A stretch of 64,000 nt of DNA from an uncultured Bacteroidales bacterium (GCA_902798425.1 CADBWR010000008.1:182238-246237); one strand, 5' to 3'; numbered from the stretch's first letter, positions 8,140-17,584 are shown. Notes: generated by a model from the letters alone, not told the origin. Program-made: numbers and translations.

Positions 8140-9636
8140 TTATGCGAAAGGATTCTCGGTGGGGTAGAAGTCACCCTTCGGGAAGTTGTAGTCAATCTCG
8201 TCAACGGGGATACCCATGTACTTGAGAACCTCCCACAGATACTTACCTTGATGACCGAACATCACAGCGCAGTGGTGTGGATAGTGCTTCTCGATGAGGA
8301 CGTGACGATAGAAGCGGCTCATGTTCTTGATGCCGAAGATACCGATAGAACCGAATGAGCGGGTAGCTACAGGAATAACCTCGCCCTGTGCGATGTATGC
8401 GCGGAGCTTGGTGTCGGCAGTAGACTGCAGACGGTAAACAGTAGCCAGACCAGGCTGGATGTCACCCTCGAGTGTACCGTTCGTAACCTCAACAGGCAGT
8501 GCGCGGGCCATAATGCGCTGGAAGCACATCTGACAGTTGCAAATCTTAGAAGAAGCGGTGTTACCACAGTGGAAGCCCATGAAGATCTCCTTGTCGGTAT
8601 AGGTGTCGCAAGCGAACTTCTTACCCTTGATGCTCTCCTCGTACATGTCGTTAGGAACGGTGTTGTTGATGTCGAGCAGCGTGACGGCATCCTGGCTGAT
8701 GCAGGTTCCGATGTACTCTGACAGTGCACCATAGATATCAACCTCGCAAGCTACGGGAATACCACGAGCAGTCAGACGGCTGTTGACATAGCAGGGAACG
8801 AAACCGAACATGGTCTGGAAAGCGGGCCAGCACTTGTTGGCCATAGCGACAAACTGGCGAGAACCCTTGTGAGCCTCAATCCAGTCGGTCAGCGTCAGCT
8901 CATACTGGGCGAGCTTAGGCAGCACCTGAGGAATCTTGTTGCCATGGCCCAGCTCAGCAGCCATATCCTTCACAACGTCGTCGATGCGTGGGTCGTTAGC
9001 ATGCTTCTGGAAAGCCTCGAGCAGGTCGAGCTCTGAGTTCTCCTCAATCTCAACATCGAGGTCATACAGCGCACGGATAGGAGCGTTACATGCCAGGAAG
9101 TTGTTAGGACGGGGACCGAAGCTGATAATCTTCAGGTTCTGCAGACCGACGATAGCGCGGGCGATGGGCAGGAACTCGTGAATCATCTCAGCGCACTGAC
9201 CAGCGTCGCCAACGGGCTCCTCGGGGATATAGGCACGTGTCTTGCGCAGAGAGAGCGCCTGACTGGCGTTCAGCATACCGCAGTAAGCATCGCCACGGCC
9301 GTCAATCAGGTCGTTCTGGGTCTCCTCAGCGGCAGCGCAGAACATCGTAGGACCCTGGAACCAGTCAGCAATCATGGTCTCAGAAATCTCAGGACCGAAG
9401 TTGCCAAGATATACGCACAGAGCGTTACATCCAGCCTTCTTTACATCCTCGAAAGCCTGCTGAGCATGGATTTCGCTCTCTACGATACAGATAGGACACT
9501 CATAGATGCCTTCTTTACCAAATTTCTTTTCATACGCAGCGATAACAGCCTTACGACGGTTAACAGCCAGTGATTCGGGGAAACAGTCGCGTGATACGGC
9601 GACGATTCCAATCTTAATGTTAGGAATGTTGTTCAT
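8140..9636 (-). CDS. L-fucose/L-arabinose isomerase family protein
   Basis: 498 residues. The overall layout and motifs fit the fucose/arabinose isomerase superfamily: an N-terminal KIGIVAVSRDCFP strand, the EEPVGDAGQCAEMI and SFGPRPNNFLACNAP region, CEVDIYGALSEYIG with an acidic metal-site residue, MGFHCGNTASSKIC, and a C-terminal LIEKHYPHHCAVMFGHQGKYLWEVLKYMGI. The family interconverts aldoses and ketoses using a divalent metal; the sugar cannot be told from sequence. It is shorter than E. coli FucI (591). The DUF4861 gene lies 78 nt upstream on the same strand and may be cotranscribed, which would suit catabolism of a plant or host sugar. A strong terminator follows. Confidence 0.82.
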   Translation of the reverse strand: MNNIPNIKIGIVAVSRDCFPESLAVNRRKAVIAAYEKKFGKEGIYECPICIVESEIHAQQAFEDVKKAGCNALCVYLGNFGPEISETMIADWFQGPTMFCAAAEETQNDLIDGRGDAYCGMLNASQALSLRKTRAYIPEEPVGDAGQCAEMIHEFLPIARAIVGLQNLKIISFGPRPNNFLACNAPIRALYDLDVEIEENSELDLLEAFQKHANDPRIDDVVKDMAAELGHGNKIPQVLPKLAQYELTLTDWIEAHKGSRQFVAMANKCWPAFQTMFGFVPCYVNSRLTARGIPVACEVDIYGALSEYIGTCISQDAVTLLDINNTVPNDMYEESIKGKKFACDTYTDKEIFMGFHCGNTASSKICNCQMCFQRIMARALPVEVTNGTLEGDIQPGLATVYRLQSTADTKLRAYIAQGEVIPVATRSFGSIGIFGIKNMSRFYRHVLIEKHYPHHCAVMFGHQGKYLWEVLKYMGIPVDEIDYNFPKGDFYPTENPFA

Positions 9637-9714
9637 TTGTTAGTTAAAATGTTTGTAAAAAGTAAATGTTTAATTTATTCTGATGAATTATGGTTTCTCT
9701 TTACCAGACAGCTC

Positions 9715-11088
9715 TCATATAGATGGCTTGCCCTCTTTCTTTTGGGGCAGTTCTCTCTCCTTGACGATAACCGGTTGCTCTACTTCGCGCTTCCATGTTT
9801 TCAGATGGCTGAACCACTCGTTAGCAGAATGGTAGCCGAAGGTCTCGTTGGCAGAGGTGTAGCTGACCTTATAGTGCATCGCCGAACCAGGCACTTGCAG
9901 CACATAGGTGTAGTTGTCTTTGTTGGCTGATTCTTCGCTGGCAATGTACTTTTGTGGTACGTAGACTGCCAGTCCGACAGTCTCGCGCTTCCAGTTCAGG
10001 GTGTCTGTAGCAGGATAGTCGGTACCCCAGCAGGCGCGCAGTCCTCGGTGGTCACTGAACTCCTGAGACCCCTTGACATTGATGATACCGGTAGAGAAGC
10101 GATAGGCGCTGACGTCCTTGTTAAAGAACACGTCCACATCGGTGTCGCGATGCCCTGCATACTGCGTATAGCGCACCGTCATATTGATGGCTTCGCCATC
10201 GTTCAGCGGGTTCCCCGCTGCTTCTCTCCCTTTGCTGTCACTGGCGTTCAGCGGGTTCCCCGCTGCTTCTCCCCCCTTGCTATCACTGGCGTTCAGCGGG
10301 TTCCCCGCTGCTTTGTTTATCTTCCAGCCGCGGTCCACCAGTTCAACGATGGTGCGCAGTGGTCCATAGCTGATGATGCGCTGCGTACGACTGCGAACAG
10401 GCTCTACCAATGTTGGCTTCTCACCATCCCAGCCACGGAAGGCACCGAGTCCGAAAGTCTGACCCACCCATAGCACATCGTCGCCATAGCCCTGTGCTTT
10501 CTGTTCCGGGTCTGTATAGAACTGCGTGTCCTTCAGCTCTAAGCGCTTCTGGTACTTACCATATAAATCCAGCGTCTGGCGGGCATCGAAATAGATGCGG
10601 ATGCCGTTGAGCTCACTCTCGAAGTCTACACCATGGTGGTGCTGTATATAATAGGTGGCTGCAGCGTCGCCACGAGCTGTGATAGACTCAATGAACGTGT
10701 TGTGCTGGTTCTTCTTCAACTTCTTGTCCTGTTGGTTGCGCAACAGCATCTCTGCATAGACACGGGCAGGGTAGGGACGGGGCTCTCCCTCGGTATAGAG
10801 GGTCACGTGATAACGCTTCTGCTCTTTCTTGCCAAGGTCGGCAAGAAAACAGAGCTCATCATAACACTCGTCCTGGTCCAGGTCGTCTAACTGACACGCT
10901 ATCTCCTTTCCCTCACAGGTAACCAGCGCAGAACGGAAATCCTTACCATAACGACCGAGTTGTATGACAACGGACTGATCGCTCCGTACTTGGGACGACG
11001 GATTCGTAACACTGACTTCGATGGTTTTCTGGGCCATCATAGGCAGTGCTGGGCATCCTAAAAGAAGTAGGAAAAACACTCTTTTCAT
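9715..11088 (-). CDS. DUF4861-like secreted protein with inserted AAGNPL repeats
   Basis: About 457 residues from ATG 11088, where a signal peptide begins (MKRVFFLLLLGCPALPMMAQ); the frame is open to 11115. The body resembles DUF4861 proteins found near polysaccharide-degradation genes in Bacteroidota: EVSVTNPSSQVRSDQSV at the N-terminus, YYIQHHHGVDFESELNGIRIYFD in the middle, and the GYGDDVLWVGQTFGLGAFRGWDG stretch. A 15-residue block beginning AAGNPLN occurs two and a half times in tandem at 10201-10313, encoded by a palindromic DNA repeat; this looks like an insertion into a loop. The same element is in coaBC. The catalytic role of DUF4861 is not known to me. It is probably exported and linked to the isomerase downstream. 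Confidence 0.75.
   Translation of the reverse strand: MKRVFFLLLLGCPALPMMAQKTIEVSVTNPSSQVRSDQSVVIQLGRYGKDFRSALVTCEGKEIACQLDDLDQDECYDELCFLADLGKKEQKRYHVTLYTEGEPRPYPARVYAEMLLRNQQDKKLKKNQHNTFIESITARGDAAATYYIQHHHGVDFESELNGIRIYFDARQTLDLYGKYQKRLELKDTQFYTDPEQKAQGYGDDVLWVGQTFGLGAFRGWDGEKPTLVEPVRSRTQRIISYGPLRTIVELVDRGWKINKAAGNPLNASDSKGGEAAGNPLNASDSKGREAAGNPLNDGEAINMTVRYTQYAGHRDTDVDVFFNKDVSAYRFSTGIINVKGSQEFSDHRGLRACWGTDYPATDTLNWKRETVGLAVYVPQKYIASEESANKDNYTYVLQVPGSAMHYKVSYTSANETFGYHSANEWFSHLKTWKREVEQPVIVKERELPQKKEGKPSI
10201..10313. repeat. 45-bp tandem repeat with palindromic core CAGCGGG-TTC-CCCGCTG (2.5 copies)
   Basis: Units start at 10201, 10246 and 10291 (the third is partial). Each carries a 7-bp stem with a 3-nt loop, first at 10204-10220. 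Units are multiples of three and keep the DUF4861 frame open, reading AAGNPLNASDSKG. The same core occurs in the same frame at 16288-16304 in coaBC. Confidence 0.92.
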
Positions 11089-11159
11089 ACAGCTGTTAGT
11101 CATTATCTGCCACAAATTTACTCATTTCCAATGCTATTTTTTATCTTTTTAGCAAAAAA

Positions 11160-11191
11160 TTTGGCATAAAAAATATTTTTTAGTAATTTTG
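11160..11191 (+). promoter_or_regulatory. Promoter of the gldB-like/dnaB pair
   Basis: TTTG (11160-11163) and TAATTTTG (11184-11191) match the -33 and -7 boxes with a 20-nt gap. It sits 42 nt before the GTG start, in the divergent spacer. Confidence 0.7.
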
Positions 11192-11232
11192 CATCGTATT
11201 TTTAAGAAAATTAATGATTCCCCGTTCGTAAC

Positions 11233-12015
11233 GTGCAGAAAGTTTATGGTATATTGCTCGCGCTGATGCTTGTATGTATTGGTTGTCAGTGGCACCTCAA
11301 GCCAACTGATACGGATGCTGCAGGCAAACGTATCGGTATCCAGCGCTTCGACCGTATTGAGATGCTCTATCTCACTACGGGCGACTATTCTGCCTTACAA
11401 CAGATGAATACCTACTTCCCTACAGAGACGCGCATGCTGATAGAGGATATGCTTCACCTGGGACAGGTTAACGACCCTGACATCAATACGAAGTTCCTGT
11501 TTTTCTTCCAGGACTCTACCCTTCAGCAGATGCTCAACGACGTACAGCAGCAATATGCTAACATGGACGATATTGACGAACAACTGTCTACCGCTTTCAA
11601 ACAACTGAAAGAGGATATCCCGGAAATCGCTATGCCGAACGTCTATACACAGATAGGCTCTTTCGACCAGAGCATCATCGTGTCGGGCGGCTCGTTGGGC
11701 ATTAGCCTCGACAAGTACTTGGGGGCTGACTATCCTTTCTATCGCAGTCACTATAATGAACGGGAACGTCGCCTGATGCACCGTGACATGATCGTTCCCG
11801 ATTGTCTGTGTTTCTACCTGCTCAGCATCTACCCGTTGCCTAAGGGCCACAACCAGCATGACCGGGACAGACACATGGGACGCATCATGTGGATGACAAA
11901 TCGTGTGATGCAGAAGACGGTGTTCGACAACGACTTCGTTGATGAGGCATCAACGTTTATGCACCATCATCCACGAACATCCTTAGATGAATTTTTGAAA
12001 GACCGAAAAGTATAA
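11233..12015 (+). CDS. GldB-like lipoprotein
   Basis: 260 residues. The start is GTG at 11233; the nearest upstream ATG runs into a stop after five codons. A lipoprotein signal is clear (MQKVYGILLALMLVCIGC, Cys 18). The rest resembles the gliding motility lipoprotein GldB family of Bacteroidota: RFDRIEMLYL near 35, a central FLFFFQDSTLQQML, and the SIIVSGGSLGISLDKYLGADYPFY block. GldB is needed for gliding and stabilises T9SS components in flavobacteria; in non-gliding gut species the homologue's role is uncertain. dnaB starts 10 nt downstream and they likely share a transcript. Confidence 0.72.
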   Translation: MQKVYGILLALMLVCIGCQWHLKPTDTDAAGKRIGIQRFDRIEMLYLTTGDYSALQQMNTYFPTETRMLIEDMLHLGQVNDPDINTKFLFFFQDSTLQQMLNDVQQQYANMDDIDEQLSTAFKQLKEDIPEIAMPNVYTQIGSFDQSIIVSGGSLGISLDKYLGADYPFYRSHYNERERRLMHRDMIVPDCLCFYLLSIYPLPKGHNQHDRDRHMGRIMWMTNRVMQKTVFDNDFVDEASTFMHHHPRTSLDEFLKDRKV

Positions 12016-12024
12016 CGACAAGAT

Positions 12025-13551
12025 ATGGCTGAACAAAACAATAGCAGACGCAGGCAGCAACCTGTGGACAATACCTACGCACACGTACAACCCCAGGCTA
12101 CCGAGATAGAACGTGCAGTGCTGGGTGCACTCATGATAGACAAGGACGCTTATGCCGTTGTCTGTGAGATGCTGACCCCCGAGAGCTTCTATGAACCCCG
12201 CAACCAGAAAATCTACCAGGCTATCATGGAACTGTCGCTGAAGGAGCGTCCTGTAGACATCTGGACAGTGACGGAACAGCTGGCTAAGCAGGGCGACCTG
12301 GAAATGATTGGTGGACCGGGGTATGTCACGGAACTGTCGTCGCGTGTGGCTTCGTCAGCTAATATCGAGTATCATGCACGTATCATCGCACAGAAGTCGC
12401 TGGCGCGCCAACTGATATCCTATGCCAGCAGCATCCAAACGAAGGCTTTCGACGATACGGTTGATGTGGACGAACTCATGCAGGATGCTGAGGGCTCGCT
12501 CTTTGAACTGGGTCAGCGTAACATGAAGAAGGACTATACGCAGATAGACCCCGTCGTGAAGAATGCGGTGGCTGTCATCCAGAAGGCGGCAGAAAACAAG
12601 GATGGTCTGACGGGTGTTCCTACGGGCTACCATAAGTTGGATGATATCACCTCTGGCTGGCAACCTTCTGACTTGGTGATTATCGCAGGACGTCCTGCCA
12701 TGGGTAAGACGTCGTTTGCGCTCTCTATGGCTAAGAACATTGCTGCAGACTACCAGGTGCCGATGGCTTTCTTCTCGTTGGAGATGTCGAACGTACAGCT
12801 GGTAAACCGTCTGATATCGAACGTCTGCGAGATTCAGGGCTCAAAGATTCTGAATGGTCAGCTGCAACAGGATGAGTGGGAGCGCTTGGACAAGCGACTG
12901 AACCATCTGTTGGGTGCTCCACTCTATGTCGATGATACGCCAGGTCTCTCGGTCTTTGAACTGCGTACCAAGGCACGCCGTCTCGTTCGTGAACATGATG
13001 TGAAAATTATCATGATAGACTACCTGCAGTTGATGAATGCCAACGGCATGCGTTTCTCCTCACGTCAGGAAGAGGTGTCGGTCATCTCGCGTTCACTGAA
13101 GGGACTGGCTAAGGAGTTGAATGTGCCTATTCTGGCCCTGTCACAGCTGAACCGTGGTGTTGAGGGACGTGAAGGTTTGGAGGGCAAGCGCCCGCAACTG
13201 TCTGACCTCCGTGAGTCGGGAGCTATCGAGCAGGATGCCGATATGGTGCTGTTTGTGCACCGTCCTGAGTACTACCATATCTTTGAGGATGACAAAGGCC
13301 GTGACTTGCATGGCATGGCTCAAATTATTATTGCCAAGCATCGTAAGGGTGCTACGGGCGACGTCTTACTGACCTTCCGTGGTGAATTCACACGCTTCGA
13401 GAATCCGGAGGATAAACAGCTGCGTAGCAACAGCCATACCGATGATGGTGGTGGCGAAATCCTGGGTAGCAAGATGAATGGTGGCATACCGTCCGATCCT
13501 AACGCGTCGCCCTTTGAACCAGGTGACGCCAGCACCGTCGTTCCCTTCTAA
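12025..13551 (+). CDS. dnaB: Replicative DNA helicase
   Basis: 508 residues. This hexameric helicase unwinds the fork and recruits primase. The N-terminal DnaB domain (about 25-125, TEIERAVLGALMIDKDAY) precedes a RecA-like motor: Walker A AGRPAMGKTSF at about 221-231, FSLEMSNVQL, Walker B VKIIMIDYLQLM near 328, and LSQLNRGVEGR with LRESGAIEQDADM. Length is normal, with a low-complexity C-terminal tail of about 45 residues. It converges on recN with only 26 nt between the stops and no hairpin seen. Confidence 0.97.
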   Translation: MAEQNNSRRRQQPVDNTYAHVQPQATEIERAVLGALMIDKDAYAVVCEMLTPESFYEPRNQKIYQAIMELSLKERPVDIWTVTEQLAKQGDLEMIGGPGYVTELSSRVASSANIEYHARIIAQKSLARQLISYASSIQTKAFDDTVDVDELMQDAEGSLFELGQRNMKKDYTQIDPVVKNAVAVIQKAAENKDGLTGVPTGYHKLDDITSGWQPSDLVIIAGRPAMGKTSFALSMAKNIAADYQVPMAFFSLEMSNVQLVNRLISNVCEIQGSKILNGQLQQDEWERLDKRLNHLLGAPLYVDDTPGLSVFELRTKARRLVREHDVKIIMIDYLQLMNANGMRFSSRQEEVSVISRSLKGLAKELNVPILALSQLNRGVEGREGLEGKRPQLSDLRESGAIEQDADMVLFVHRPEYYHIFEDDKGRDLHGMAQIIIAKHRKGATGDVLLTFRGEFTRFENPEDKQLRSNSHTDDGGGEILGSKMNGGIPSDPNASPFEPGDASTVVPF

Positions 13552-13577
13552 GCACCGCTCTCCTGCTTCCCGCCGCT

Positions 13578-15233
13578 TTATTGCTTCAGCAGCGCTTTGG
13601 CGTTGCTGATGGCTGCCTCAGTGATATCACTGCCGCTCAGCATCTGCGCAATTTCTCGGATGCGCTCCTCGTCGCTGAGTAGGTGCATGCTGCTGGTGGT
13701 TCCCGCAGCAGTCTCTTCTTTCGAGACACGGTAGTGGTGGCTCCCCATAGCCGCTATCTGGGGCAGGTGGGTGATGGATATCACCTGACGCTCGGCATGG
13801 CCCATCTCACGCATCATCTCCGCCATCTTCTCAGCAATCTTGCCACTGACACCCGTATCTATCTCGTCAAAGATGATGGTCGGCAACTTCACCGCACCAC
13901 TAATCATCGCCTTCAGCGAGAGCATCACACGGGCTATCTCACCACCCGACGCCACCTGACTGACAGGCTGTAGTGGGGTGGAGGTGTTCGCGGAGAAGAG
14001 GAAGGCTACCTGGTCTTGACCACTCTTGCCGAGGGCTACCGTCGTGATACTCACAGAGAAACGCACATGGGGCATACCTAATGGTACCAGGCGCTGCTGC
14101 ATCTGCTGTTCGATGGCTTTCGCAGCCTTCTCGCGCTGCTTCGTCAACTTGTCTGCCGTCTGTTGACATTTGGCTGTTAGCTGTTGGCATTTGGCCTCCA
14201 ACTCTCCCACGGCCTCGTCGCTGTTCTCGATGGCTGCCAACTGTCGTCCCAACAGGTCACGTTGCGCAATCAGTGCCTCTACGCTGTCAACATGGTATTT
14301 CTTCTCTAAATCGTAAAGCAAATCCAGACGATTGTTTAAGCGGTCCAGTTCTGCGGGGTCGAAATCGGTACGCTCCAACAGACTGCCCACCTCGTCGGCG
14401 ATGTCTTTCAGTTCAATATGGCAGCTCTCCAAGCGTTCGGCCAACTCATTGGCGGCAGGCAGCACACAGGCAATATTGCGCAAAGTCTGAAAGGACTGCC
14501 TCACACTGCTCACAGCACCTTGTTGGTCGGCATTCAGGTGGTTGTCTGCTTCATAAAGGGCTCCTTTCACCTCCTCTGCGTGCGACAGCAGTTCGCTTTG
14601 CTGCTCCAACTCTTCCTGTTCTCCGTCAACCAGCTGTGCCTGCTGCAACTCTTCATACTGGAACTGCATGAAGTCTGCCTGCTGGCGATTACGCTCAATG
14701 TCGTCCTTTAATGTTTGCAGTTGACTATTGACTGTTTGCAGCTGACTGTAAATATGCTGATAGTCTGCCCGTAGCGTCTGGTTTTGCGCAATGATATCCA
14801 CCACACTCAACTGAAAATCCTGCTTGTTCAGCAACAGGTTCTGGTGTTGCGAATGGATGTCGACGAGTTGATCACCGAGCTCTTTCAGCATAGACAGCGC
14901 TACGGGGGTGTCGTTGATAAATGCCCGACTCTTCGTCGCCGTTATCTCACGACGGATAATGGTATCCTCGGCATCGTAGTCGATGTCGTTGTCCGTAAAG
15001 AACGACTGCAAATCATACCGTGACAGGTCGAAATGGGCTTCAATGACACATCGGTCAGCTCCCGCCTTTATACTCTTCGAGTCGGCACGCTGACCTAACA
15101 GCAGCCCTATCGCTCCGAGAATAATACTCTTTCCCGCTCCCGTCTCACCCGTCAGTACCGAGAAGCCCGGAAACAGCTCAATATCCAGCTCGTCAATGAG
15201 CGTAAAGTTCTTTATATATAATTTCTTCAGCAT
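13578..15233 (-). CDS. recN: DNA repair protein RecN
   Basis: 551 residues. This SMC-like ATPase acts in double-strand break repair. The N-terminal half-site shows LYIKNFTLIDELDIE and Walker A TGETGAGKS (29-37). A long coiled-coil middle (about 150-370, rich in Gln, Leu and Glu) follows. The C-terminal half-site shows VASGGEIARVMLSLKAM (signature), PTIIFDEIDTGVSG (Walker B and D-loop) and VISITHLPQIAA (H-loop). porD precedes it by 114 nt, a spacer filled with a microsatellite and a hairpin repeat. Confidence 0.96.
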   Translation of the reverse strand: MLKKLYIKNFTLIDELDIELFPGFSVLTGETGAGKSIILGAIGLLLGQRADSKSIKAGADRCVIEAHFDLSRYDLQSFFTDNDIDYDAEDTIIRREITATKSRAFINDTPVALSMLKELGDQLVDIHSQHQNLLLNKQDFQLSVVDIIAQNQTLRADYQHIYSQLQTVNSQLQTLKDDIERNRQQADFMQFQYEELQQAQLVDGEQEELEQQSELLSHAEEVKGALYEADNHLNADQQGAVSSVRQSFQTLRNIACVLPAANELAERLESCHIELKDIADEVGSLLERTDFDPAELDRLNNRLDLLYDLEKKYHVDSVEALIAQRDLLGRQLAAIENSDEAVGELEAKCQQLTAKCQQTADKLTKQREKAAKAIEQQMQQRLVPLGMPHVRFSVSITTVALGKSGQDQVAFLFSANTSTPLQPVSQVASGGEIARVMLSLKAMISGAVKLPTIIFDEIDTGVSGKIAEKMAEMMREMGHAERQVISITHLPQIAAMGSHHYRVSKEETAAGTTSSMHLLSDEERIREIAQMLSGSDITEAAISNAKALLKQ

Positions 15234-15305
15234 CTTACATCTTACTTCTTACATCTTACATCTTCCATCTTCCATCATCCATCAGCCATCATCCTTCTTC
15301 TATCT
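15233..15305. repeat. Degenerate TTACATC/TTCCATC tandem array upstream of recN
   Basis: About ten 7-9-nt units of the type TTACATC, TTCCATC and CATCATC start at the recN start codon and fill the spacer. Confidence 0.8.
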
Positions 15306-15312
15306 TCCCTCA

Positions 15313-15345
15313 CTCCCCTCCCAGCCGGGAGGGGCTGGGGGTGGG
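15313..15345. repeat. GGGAGGGG hairpin element, copy 1
   Basis: An 8-bp stem (CCCCTCCC 15315-15322, GGGAGGGG 15327-15334, loop AGCC) is followed by CTGGGGGTGGG. The element is repeated at 18503-18535 (same sequence) and 17585-17615 (variant), always between minus-strand genes. It resembles REP-type repeats; there is no T-run on the coding strand. Confidence 0.9.
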
Positions 15346-15347
15346 TA

Positions 15348-16250
15348 TTATTCTTTTATCTTATTCCACGCATCATTCTGCGCAGCATTGATATTAAACA
15401 GCAGGTCATACACCGCCTCCTTTTCCTTCTGCGTACCCTTTCCCTTGTAGATGTTTGCCAACTCGTCGCGCTTGTAGTCCGTCCATATCTGGGGCAACAG
15501 ACTCAGCGGTTTGTCTTGATGGGCTTGCTTCAGCAGTTCCAGCGCCTCCGACACATTCGTGCGACCGCGCTCGGCATTGTTGGCCATCTCGTCAAGTCCC
15601 TTGCGGTAGTAGTCGTACTGCATCTGACGGAACGGCTTCATCGCCTCGTCCAGGTAGTCGTTGATGAGTGCAAAACGGTTACGGCTGTCCTCAAAGGCCT
15701 TCCATCCCGTAAATCCTAAGTCTTGGGCGTTATTTGTCAGATTCATACAGCGCTGAAGCACTTCCGTACCTGCCAACGGTCCAAAGCTGTCGAGGTCCAG
15801 ACCGATAATGAGGTAGGCATAGTAGGCCATCAGTGCTGTCAACTGGTTGTCTATCATCTCTTCGTTGAAGTTCAGCTGGTCAAACTGTGCGAAGTCGAAA
15901 TTGAATTCGCCATCCTTATTATTATATAAGGTGGAAGTATATGCTGAGTTATATACCGGACGGTTGGCTTGAATCATTGCCGTACACTCAAAGCGGTTGT
16001 TACCCTTGTCGTATTTGTTCACGGTGATATTGAAACTGCACGAGATGCGCTCGTTCTTCTGAAACTGCAACTCCGTCCATTGCTTGTCGTTCATCCACTG
16101 CTCCAGCGTCTGTTGCAGATTCTCAAAGACGCTCTTGTCAGAACCCTCCACCTGCGAACTGTTGATGTTGATCTTCACCTGCAACTCCTGAGCATAGGCA
16201 GCCACAACAGCCCAAAGCAGCATTTGCACTATCACCCATCTTCTATTCAT
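15348..16250 (-). CDS. DUF4835 family protein (PorD-like)
   Basis: 300 residues with a signal peptide (MNRRWVIVQMLLWAVVAAYAQ). DUF4835 features are visible: QELQVKININSSQVEGSDKSVFENLQQTLEQWMNDKQWT at the N-terminus, the tract of aromatic residues after PVYNSAYTSTLYNNKDGEF, and ALMAYYAYLIIGLDLDSFGPLAGTE. PorD is a periplasmic protein linked to type IX secretion in Porphyromonas. Its start overlaps the last 8 nt of coaBC, so translation is likely coupled. The order coaBC-porD-recN is, as I recall, conserved in Bacteroidales. Confidence 0.87.
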   Translation of the reverse strand: MNRRWVIVQMLLWAVVAAYAQELQVKININSSQVEGSDKSVFENLQQTLEQWMNDKQWTELQFQKNERISCSFNITVNKYDKGNNRFECTAMIQANRPVYNSAYTSTLYNNKDGEFNFDFAQFDQLNFNEEMIDNQLTALMAYYAYLIIGLDLDSFGPLAGTEVLQRCMNLTNNAQDLGFTGWKAFEDSRNRFALINDYLDEAMKPFRQMQYDYYRKGLDEMANNAERGRTNVSEALELLKQAHQDKPLSLLPQIWTDYKRDELANIYKGKGTQKEKEAVYDLLFNINAAQNDAWNKIKE

Positions 16251-17553
16251 ACCGTCCTCCCGTCGCCTCTTGGCTTATGCTGGTGTGCAGCGGGTTTCCC
16301 GCTGCATTTCTTCCCTGGCTATTCATTTCCTTCGCCAGTTCCTCCACAATATCCTTTGCCACTTCCTGCTTCGTCTTCTTCTCGTAGTCTTTCTTTCCGC
16401 TTGCGGAGAGAATGCTGATTTGGTTCTCGTCCGACTGGAAGCACGTGCCCTTGTTGCGCAGCGAGTTGAGCACGATGAAGTCGAGGTTCTTCTTCTGCAG
16501 TTTCTTCTTGGCATTCATCTCTTCATCGTTGGTCTCCAAAGCAAATCCCACCAGCACCTGCTTCTCTGTCTTCATCTGTCCTAAGGCTGCAGCAATGTCG
16601 TGAGTGGGCTCAAGGCGTATTACCAAGTCGTCCTTCTCTCGTTTGATTTTCTGCGTTGCCTGTGTTGCTGGGCGGAAATCTGCAACAGCCGCACAGAGAA
16701 TGGCGGCATCACTATTCTTAAAGGCCTCCGTTGCTGCTTGGTACATCTCTTCGCAGCTTTCTACATCAATGCGATGGATGGTACCAGCCCCCTCCTCTGT
16801 GGTAGGGGTTGGCAGGGCTACAGGTCCAGCGACCAGGGTTACCTCAGCACCTCTGCGCGCGCACTCCTCAGCGAGCGCAAAGCCCATCTTCCCACTGCTA
16901 TAGTTTCCGATAAACCGCACCGGGTCTATCTTCTCGTACGTCGGTCCAGCAGTAATCAGCACTTTCTTCCCCTTTAGGTTTATCCTCTCACCTTTAACCT
17001 TTAACCTTTCACCTCTGAAAAACTTATCGAGTTTTTCAATAATGATCTCCGGCTCTTCCATGCGTCCCTTGCCCTCCAGTCCAGAGGCCAGAAAACCGCT
17101 GGCTGGCTCTATGATGTGATTGCCGAAGCTTTTCAGCCGTTCCATATTCTGCTGGGTGCTGGGATGCTGGTACATGTCCAGGTCCATGGCGGGAGCAATG
17201 AATACGGGAGCCTTCATCGATAGGTAGGTCGTGATGAGCATGTTGTCAGCAATACCGTTCGCCATCTTCCCTAAGGTCGATGCCGTGCAGGGGGCAATCA
17301 ACATAGCGTCGGCCCACAACCCCAGGTCCACATGCGAGTTCCAGGTACCGTCACGCTGCGAGAAAAACTCGCTGATGACGGGCTTGTGCGTCAGTGCCGA
17401 CAGGGTAATCGGTGTGATAAACTCCTTACCCGCCGGTGTAATTACCACCTGCACCTCGGCACCCGCCTTGATGAGTCCACGGATAATCAGGCATGCCTTA
17501 TACGCCGCTATCGACCCTGTGATACCTAATACGATTCTCTTTCCCTTCAACAT
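16243..17553 (-). CDS. coaBC: Bifunctional phosphopantothenoylcysteine decarboxylase/synthetase
   Basis: 436 residues. It makes 4'-phosphopantetheine from phosphopantothenate in CoA synthesis. The CoaC flavoprotein domain (1-180) has GITGSIAAYKA, NSHVDLGLWADAMLIAPCTA and the PAMDLDMY motif. The CoaB domain (about 198-400) has KVLITAGPTYEKIDPVRFIGNYSSGKMG and ILCAAVADFRP. The tail after residue about 412 is unusual: NAAGNPLH is encoded by the same palindromic element found in the DUF4861 gene, so the C-terminus seems to have been extended by an inserted repeat. The function should be intact because the insertion follows the CoaB domain. Confidence 0.95.
   Translation of the reverse strand: MLKGKRIVLGITGSIAAYKACLIIRGLIKAGAEVQVVITPAGKEFITPITLSALTHKPVISEFFSQRDGTWNSHVDLGLWADAMLIAPCTASTLGKMANGIADNMLITTYLSMKAPVFIAPAMDLDMYQHPSTQQNMERLKSFGNHIIEPASGFLASGLEGKGRMEEPEIIIEKLDKFFRGERLKVKGERINLKGKKVLITAGPTYEKIDPVRFIGNYSSGKMGFALAEECARRGAEVTLVAGPVALPTPTTEEGAGTIHRIDVESCEEMYQAATEAFKNSDAAILCAAVADFRPATQATQKIKREKDDLVIRLEPTHDIAAALGQMKTEKQVLVGFALETNDEEMNAKKKLQKKNLDFIVLNSLRNKGTCFQSDENQISILSASGKKDYEKKTKQEVAKDIVEELAKEMNSQGRNAAGNPLHTSISQEATGGRYE
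16288..16304. repeat. Palindromic element CAGCGGG-TTT-CCCGCTG inside coaBC
   Basis: A 7-bp stem with a 3-nt loop, read in the coaBC frame as AAGNPL. Except for one loop base it matches the cores at 10204-10220, 10249-10265 and 10294-10310. Confidence 0.9.
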
Positions 17554-17584
17554 CTCACCATTCTTTTATTTCTTCTTTATTGTT

